Shown here one piece after another: positions 58,600 to 64,000 of a DNA stretch of 64,000 nt. The stretch comes from Vigna angularis (taxonomy: Eukaryota > Streptophyta > Magnoliopsida > Fabales > Fabaceae), in NCBI RefSeq assembly GCF_016808095.1, contig NC_068971.1, forward strand, positions 35,762,131-35,826,130. Direction: 5' to 3'. Every line of letters begins with the position of its first letter. Within the stretch, counting starts at the first letter, position 1. A program made the translations under genes and the position numbers. The notes under the pieces were generated by a model. The model saw only the letters and a program-made list of their open reading frames with translations. It searched no databases and was not told the origin of the DNA.

Positions 58600-59706
58600 T
58601 CAGTGTTCTGTTTTCTGAGGATGTCCCAGGAAGGTAGCATCAGCGTTCTCATCACTGCAATAGAGGCAAGGATGCTGATCAAACCCCTGACCTTGCAGCA
58701 CCTTCCTCGCCCTCACCACCACCTCTCTGTTGCTCAACCCACCCTCCTTCTCCCTCACCACCATCTCCACCGCGTTGCTGAATGCCCCGTAGGCTTTCCC
58801 GGCGACGCCAGGGTTCATGTCCGCCGACGTCTCGTCCGCCTGGCACCCGCTCAGCAGGATCCCCTCGTCGGGTCCTAGCGCCTCCAACAGAGCATGCGAC
58901 GCCGTTTGGAACCTCAAACTTGCGTTGGAGCCGAAGAGTTCTAGCATATGGGTGCCGATGTCCGTGGCGGTGGCTTTTGTTAGGGAAGATAGGTGTTGCT
59001 GTATGAAATCATAAGGGATTGTCTTGTGGGTAAGGGTGTAACTGGTTTTCGATGTGGAACCTTTCTGAACCGATGAAGATGGACCTATTTGCTCTTTCTC
59101 TTTGTCGATGAGTCCTCCACTGTGGCACGAGTCTGAGAGGATTGTCAAGCTTGCACCCTTTGCTAGCCTGTTTACCAGTTGCCGGAAGTCCAAATCTGAA
59201 AAATGAGTAATGATATTTTCATAGCTTATTTTTCATACAACTACTTTACCTGAGCATGGTTAAGGTGTTGGAGTTATTGTGCAAATTTAAAGATGAATGA
59301 TGTGATGTGAAGTGAAGTGAGAAGTGAATATTTCAAGGTAACTATACAAACCAGTGATGAGATTGAAGTCACAAGGCACAATAGCCTCCTCATGGTGGAC
59401 GGTGTGGCCATGTTTCTTGGAAGGGATTCTGGTTCCATGTCCACTGTAATGAAAATATAGCACATCCCCTTCTTTAGCTCCATCAACCATCTTAGCCAGT
59501 GCCTGCTTGATGTTAGCACCAGTGGGCAATTTACAAGAGTTTGGTGCATCAGTGAGCACCTCAATGTTACTGTCATCAAACCCAAATCGCTTCACCAGAG
59601 TCTCCTTTATGGCCAACACATCGTTTATGCAACCATGCAGCTCATTTGCGGTGTTGGGGTAGTTGCAACCCACCAAAACTGCCACCCTCTTCTTCTGCGC
59701 CTCCAT
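58600..59706 (-). CDS. MC9: type II metacaspase, MC9-like
   Basis: Two minus-strand exons, 59706-59352 and 59195-58600, join at codon 119 (LIT-D-LDF) to give 316 aa. Metacaspases are clan CD cysteine proteases that cut after Arg/Lys; MC9 acts in clearing cells after xylem cell death. The p20 region has the catalytic His90 in FHYSGHGTRIP and Cys142 in SDSCHSGGLIDKEKEQIGPS, with the same 52-residue spacing as in Arabidopsis MC9. The p10 region has SGCQADETSAD, GKAYGAFSNA and HPCLYCSDENADATFLGHP. The linker between p20 and p10 is short and there is no N-terminal zinc-finger prodomain. Together these place it with MC9 (325 aa) and not with the longer MC4-MC8 group. All key residues are present. 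The intron is 156 bp. Confidence 0.95.
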
Positions 59707-59805
59707 TTTTTGGTTTCACTTCAAAGATGTGAAGACAGTGAATAAAACAAAGTTTGTCAGAAAGATTGGTTTCTCTGTGTGATTATTGCTCGCTTAGTTT
59801 CCTCC

Positions 59806-59814
59806 ATTTATATA
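59806..59814 (-). promoter_or_regulatory. TATA box of the metacaspase gene
   Basis: TATATAAAT on the minus strand, about 100 bp upstream of the ATG at 59706. This is compatible with a leader of about 65-75 nt. Confidence 0.6.
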
Positions 59815-59829
59815 GTTCTCCGGGGAGCA

Positions 59830-61306
59830 TTGCATTCGGCTACCCCTTTGGATTTGCCACAAGCAACATTATGAGACGCTTGTGTTGGCTTACAAGCCAG
59901 GGAACTTCTGTTTTGGACAAAAACATGCTGTGTGTGAAGAACTTCGCTCAACTAACAATTGCAACTTTGCAATGTTATTTGGGAAACAATAATTAGAGTA
60001 ATTTATGTTGCAGCGGGAAAAGTTGTTAGCTGCAGGAATCACTAATTTATATAACAAGTTCAATTTAAAGATGCCAATTGGTGAATCTGAAGTTGTTACC
60101 TCTTTGAGTACTTGGATAAGGAAATTTCCAAAGCGGTTTAAAAGGGATTTTTCTTGAAGACTATGAAAAGGGTGAATGAATAGTGACATGAATTTGGTGA
60201 AATCACCTTCTTTTTTGCCCTTTCTGGTTAGTTTTTAAGTAACAAGAAAGAAAGAACGTGTTTCCTATTTGACTTTGAAGTAACTTTTATTAAGCAGAGA
60301 AGAATATTTAACTTAGACTTTTGACTGTCTCTGGAATCTTGAAAGTTTGATCCAAGTCTAAGCAACAACGATACTAGTTAGTCCCTTCACGTATATGAAT
60401 CGAATCTAACACTTGAAAATGATATCAAAGACACGTATACAATCAGCTAAGGCCAGGTTCGTTTGCCTGTAACTTATTTGATTATTTTACAGCAGGTTGA
60501 TAAGTGTAAGCAGATTCTCTACATAGAGTCTCTAATTATTGAGAACTTTCAAATTTTCAAATTTTATTGGTTTGCACCAATCATTTATAGACGAAGGGAT
60601 TCGTGGCTTTCGAGAATTTCAAAACAACTGATTATTATTATTATTATTATTTTTAATAAAAGATCTAATAGACGAACTTTTGTTATTTTTAGTTAAATCT
60701 CCGAACTAAAAAGTAAAGCTAAGCTATCACATGGCCATTCTCAGATTACCTGCAAGGTAAGCTAAGCTTTATAAACATATTTTTGTTTAAAATAAGTTAA
60801 TTAATCTTATCATCGTTGTGTTCATCATATAGCCCTTGCGTGCAAGTAAACCTCATATAGTGTACACATTTCTCCCACGGGCACAAAAATGTGAGGTAGA
60901 AGGACAAAAAAGTTATGGACATGACACGAGTTTCCCATCCAAATTAAACATTTTAAGGTATCATTCTTTGTGGCTGAAACATTACAATACAGAATTAGTT
61001 TGATTTGGACAAAACAAATCCTATGTTTAAAATTCATTTGAAAGAGTTATTATTTTTGAATTCTTTTTTAAAACAAGTCCATGATTAGAATGTTTGGAAC
61101 AAGCCCCTATTTACTGTGCCTAAGGTTATAACGTAACATTATTTCCCTTGGATCTATCTTTTTTCCTTGCAAAATCCTCACATTCATCATCAGCCGAACT
61201 TGCAACTAAGTTCTATATACATATAGACAAGTGATAGGTTAAAATTTCATCATGCTGGCTCAAAGATCTTTCAGATTCAGAATAAAAAAATGAAAATAAA
61301 AAATGT
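59830..61306. other. intergenic region between the metacaspase and cupin genes
   Basis: The left part is upstream DNA of the metacaspase gene and the right end is the 3' region of the cupin gene. A short ATT triplet run lies at about 60632-60650. I saw no other gene or element. Confidence 0.45.
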
Positions 61307-62937
61307 TCAAAGATCTTTCCAAACATTAAAGTCAGTACTTGAGGCACTATTGTTCATAACACTGTCTTGACAACCTATAAAGAAGATACTCCGAGTGGAA
61401 TCAATGTTCACTAAAGCATGAGCTTTGTCAACCGGACTTGTAGCTACAGCAATTTCATCCCTCCCAATGGTCACTTCAGCATAACCATCATCTTGCTCAC
61501 TGTTCTCCAACTGCATAATTCAACCATTTTGCAACTCATGATTCAGAGTCATGGTTAACAATATTTCATAACAAAAATCTTGTTTACTTATCATTTTAAT
61601 CATTTAGTCATTTTCATTTTAAACAAAGTTTAATTTTGGTGTACTAGCAATTAAAGAAATTTACCATGTGCCACTTTCACACTCTGTTCTGCATTCATAA
61701 ATCCCTCTTAATATAACTTTTATAAATTAGATAATCATATACAAATTATAATCACTGTATTTTATTAAATTTTTAAAAAATTATTTTCCATATTTAATTA
61801 CTTATTTAGTTCCTGTACTTACATATAGATTTTAATATGTTTAGTCTTTATACATGCTGATTTAATGGTGTTTGTACTCGCTTTTTTTTTTTTTTTTTAA
61901 AGTGTTTTTTAATGAAATAAGCAGACATCTGTTAATGTTTGGTATAATCTACTTATTTTAAAAATAAGCACTTTACAAATTATGGATAAATTTCCTTGTT
62001 TTTTTTTCCTTAATGAGATAAATAAATTTCAACTTTTTTTCTATATTTATGTTAAAAATAAGAAATTTTCTGTGCATTTTTTTTTTGTAAATAGAAAAGC
62101 AAAGTCTATCTTCTTCTTAAATAAGTAATTCTTTTAAAAATCACTTCACAAACATTTACTTTAAGTTCAATATTTTTAGTTATTCTGAATTTAGAAAGTA
62201 AAAGTTAAAACATGGTACATGTAAGAGAAATTAAAATGGTGGAAATGATTTATTTTTAATTATAAGAATGAAAAGAAAATAAATAAGTTTCTTTTTTTAA
62301 TTACAAGTGAGAATGTACAGTGAAAGTACATAGAGTGAAGGATGATGAAGATGACGAAGAAGATGAGTAAGTGCAGATTGTTACCCTAAACCTGGTTGCA
62401 GCGCCCCAAATGAGAAAAGTCTCGTTACAATGGTGGTGTCTGTGATTTCCTCTTCGCTTCCCAGGCCGAATTTCTCCCACGTGAAGCGACGAACACGTCA
62501 CAGCTCCACCTGCACAACACAACACAAAATAAATAACTCCTCAAAATATCTCTCCATGCCGAACGAACCAAGAACAACGAGAACACCACGAAACGACGAC
62601 GCATTGAAATTGCATGAAGAAAGGCACGATTGGAACCTGAAAGGCCGGAATCGAGTGCGAGAACGATAGGATCGAAGAGCCAGCCGCGGTTGTCCTTGGC
62701 GATGTGGGAAGCGTGGAACCTGACGAGGTTGACGAGCGCGTCGCGGTGGGAGGAGTGAGGGGGAGTGTGGTAGACGAGCTGGACCCGGAGTGAGATCCAC
62801 GCGAGAAAGAGGAAGATGGCGAGAAGGATGGGGATGGAGTGCGGTCGCTGGAGGAACCACGTGATGACGGAGGGACGGATCTGTTGCGACGTCGTCGTTT
62901 GGGAGTTTATGAAACTCGTTCTTCTCTGGGTCGACAT
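61307..62937 (-). CDS. membrane-anchored RmlC-like cupin-fold protein
   Basis: Three minus-strand exons (62937-62637, 62509-62385 and 61510-61307) give 209 aa in continuous phase. After a polar N-terminus, residues about 33-52 (HSIPILLAIFLFLAWISLRV) form one membrane helix. The C-terminal part is a small jelly-roll domain with VGEIRPGKRRGNHRHHHCNE and TFLIWGAATRFRLEN. His123, His125-127 and Glu130 could bind a metal, as in classic cupins. The family matches uncharacterised plant 'RmlC-like cupins superfamily' proteins; the substrate is unknown. The second intron is 874 bp. Confidence 0.87.
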
Positions 62938-62992
62938 TGTGCAGCTGTTCGTTTATCTCTGTTTTGTTATCTCTGCTTTTCTCGTGGATCAA

Positions 62993-63000
62993 ATTTTATA
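62993..63000 (-). promoter_or_regulatory. TATA box of the cupin gene
   Basis: TATAAAAT on the minus strand, 56 bp upstream of the ATG at 62937. It lies within the 883-bp interval between this gene and the divergent TOC34 gene. Confidence 0.6.
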
Positions 63001-63820
63001 GTGTGCTGTATTTTGCATAAGGTATTTGGTCGAAAATCTTATCTGCTATACTATAGTGTAAGAAAACAAAACCATTTCTTTATAGGATTTAAAACATAAT
63101 AACAAAAGACGATGTCTATTTTAAAACTAACATATCATAATTTCTGAAAAAATAATTCTTAGACAAAGTTTGTAATTTTTTTTATAAAATAATTATTATA
63201 TTATGATATACTTGTAAAATTATCAATTAGCTTATTAGATATTTCACAGGAGTTTATTTTTTTGGGAAATGTGTAAAATCTTCTCTCTTAAAAGAATTAA
63301 AATTTTAAAATAAAATAATTTAATTTTTAAAGTAGAGAAAATACATGATATTTAAAGGAGAAGGAGTTGGGGGAAGTGGGGGCGCTGCTGTTATCACAAA
63401 GCGGAAACTGGAACAGTCGGATAAGAGGGTAAGGGCGGTGCAGTGCTTCCATTACACTATTCTAACCTCTTTCGTTTTCTCTTTATTTATCTATAACCTA
63501 TTCTCTTCTCTTTACTCTTTCATTTCATCACTCTCTTTGTTCCCTATTTCTTCACCGCAAATTACATTCTCACAGTGTTCGCCGCAAGGTTTATTATCTC
63601 CCACGAATTATTATTTTCCCTTTTCGTGCCTGTATTCTAGAGACTGTTGTTGTGATTTCGAGTTACATTTCTAATTGAGCTGAATCTTTGGTTGATGATA
63701 TATGTTGTTTTAGCCGGTTAGGTTTTCCTTGTGTTGTGGAATATGGATCAAAACGGAATTTTTTTCGAGTTTTGATTTTATTTTTCTGTTTTCCGACTTT
63801 GTTTTCGTAGAATATCTTCG

Positions 63821-63919
63821 ATGGCGTCCCAAATTATCCGTGAGTGGTCTGGCATCAATACATTCGCCCCTGCTACCCAGACTAAGTTGCTTGAACTCTT
63901 GGGAAAACTTAAACAAGAG
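63821..63919 (+). CDS. TOC34: TOC34 chloroplast import GTPase, first coding exon (gene runs off the window)
   Basis: ATG 63821 opens MASQIIREWSGINTFAPATQ, then TKLLELLGKLKQE, and the exon ends at a GT donor at 63920 (phase 0, 33 codons). This matches the N-terminus of pea Toc34 and Arabidopsis Toc33/34, the outer-envelope GTPases that receive transit peptides at the TOC complex. The GTPase domain and C-terminal membrane anchor lie beyond the right edge. An acceptor (CGTAG ending at 63810) just before the ATG implies a leader intron. A probable non-coding first exon lies at about 63460-63595. Confidence 0.92.
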
Positions 63920-64000
63920 GTTTTGTTTTTATTTACCCTATCTAATTATACCTATGTTTCGTGTTTATTGTTTTTGTTTTACTGTTGTATACACGTTTGT

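Overview
This window is nuclear DNA from a flowering plant. Genes are spliced with GT/AG introns. Intergenic DNA is very AT-rich, with long (AT)n arrays and several classes of plant transposon. The first TOC34 exon closely matches the pea protein as I remember it, and many repeats look like those of warm-season legumes. My best inference is a legume of the Phaseolus/Vigna type; the species cannot be fixed from the sequence. All gene models, splice sites and element ends were read by eye, with reading phase checked across every proposed junction.

Host genes, left to right: (1) 3577-8635 (+), a large acidic membrane-anchored plant protein of unknown function (about 1335 aa). (2) 10224-13835 (-), a COMMD9-like Commander subunit. 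(3) 19729-22468 (+), a GH51 alpha-L-arabinofuranosidase with 11 exons. (4) 36112-39202 (-), a DUF4378 protein with a VARLMGLE motif. (5) 53728-53809 (-), tRNA-Ser(GCT). (6) 58600-59706 (-), a type II metacaspase closest to Arabidopsis MC9. (7) 61307-62937 (-), a membrane-anchored cupin-fold protein. (8) 63821 to the right edge (+), the first coding exon of TOC34. These are ordinary dispersed plant genes; nothing suggests that they form one pathway.

The rest is mobile-element territory. Four non-autonomous Mutator-like elements (MULEs) with long terminal inverted repeats lie at 10636-12215 (inside the last COMMD9 intron), 14141-15264, 17591-18852 and 42441-43077. Three have perfect 9-bp target-site duplications and the fourth matches 8 of 9. 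The 17591-18852 element carries a fragment of the OST48 (oligosaccharyltransferase) gene and so looks like a Pack-MULE. From 24.26 to 30.6 kb there is a convergent pair of transposon-associated genes. One is an intact-looking Ulp1-type cysteine protease. The other is a paralogue of its N-terminal half with a coiled-coil tail and a likely 1-nt frameshift. A block of repeated TAATCGATTA palindromes separates them, and direct repeats of about 1.4 kb, each containing a Ty1/copia LTR, flank the pair. A 3696-bp unit carrying a 1315-bp CACTA element is tandemly duplicated at 45216-52607 with no difference that I noticed. A gutted Ty3/gypsy element lies at about 55186-58440, and a 5S-like Cassandra-type LTR fragment at 16572-16852.

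The strongest candidates for something unusual are the exact tandem duplication, the OST48-carrying Pack-MULE, and the convergent Ulp1 pair with its palindrome block.
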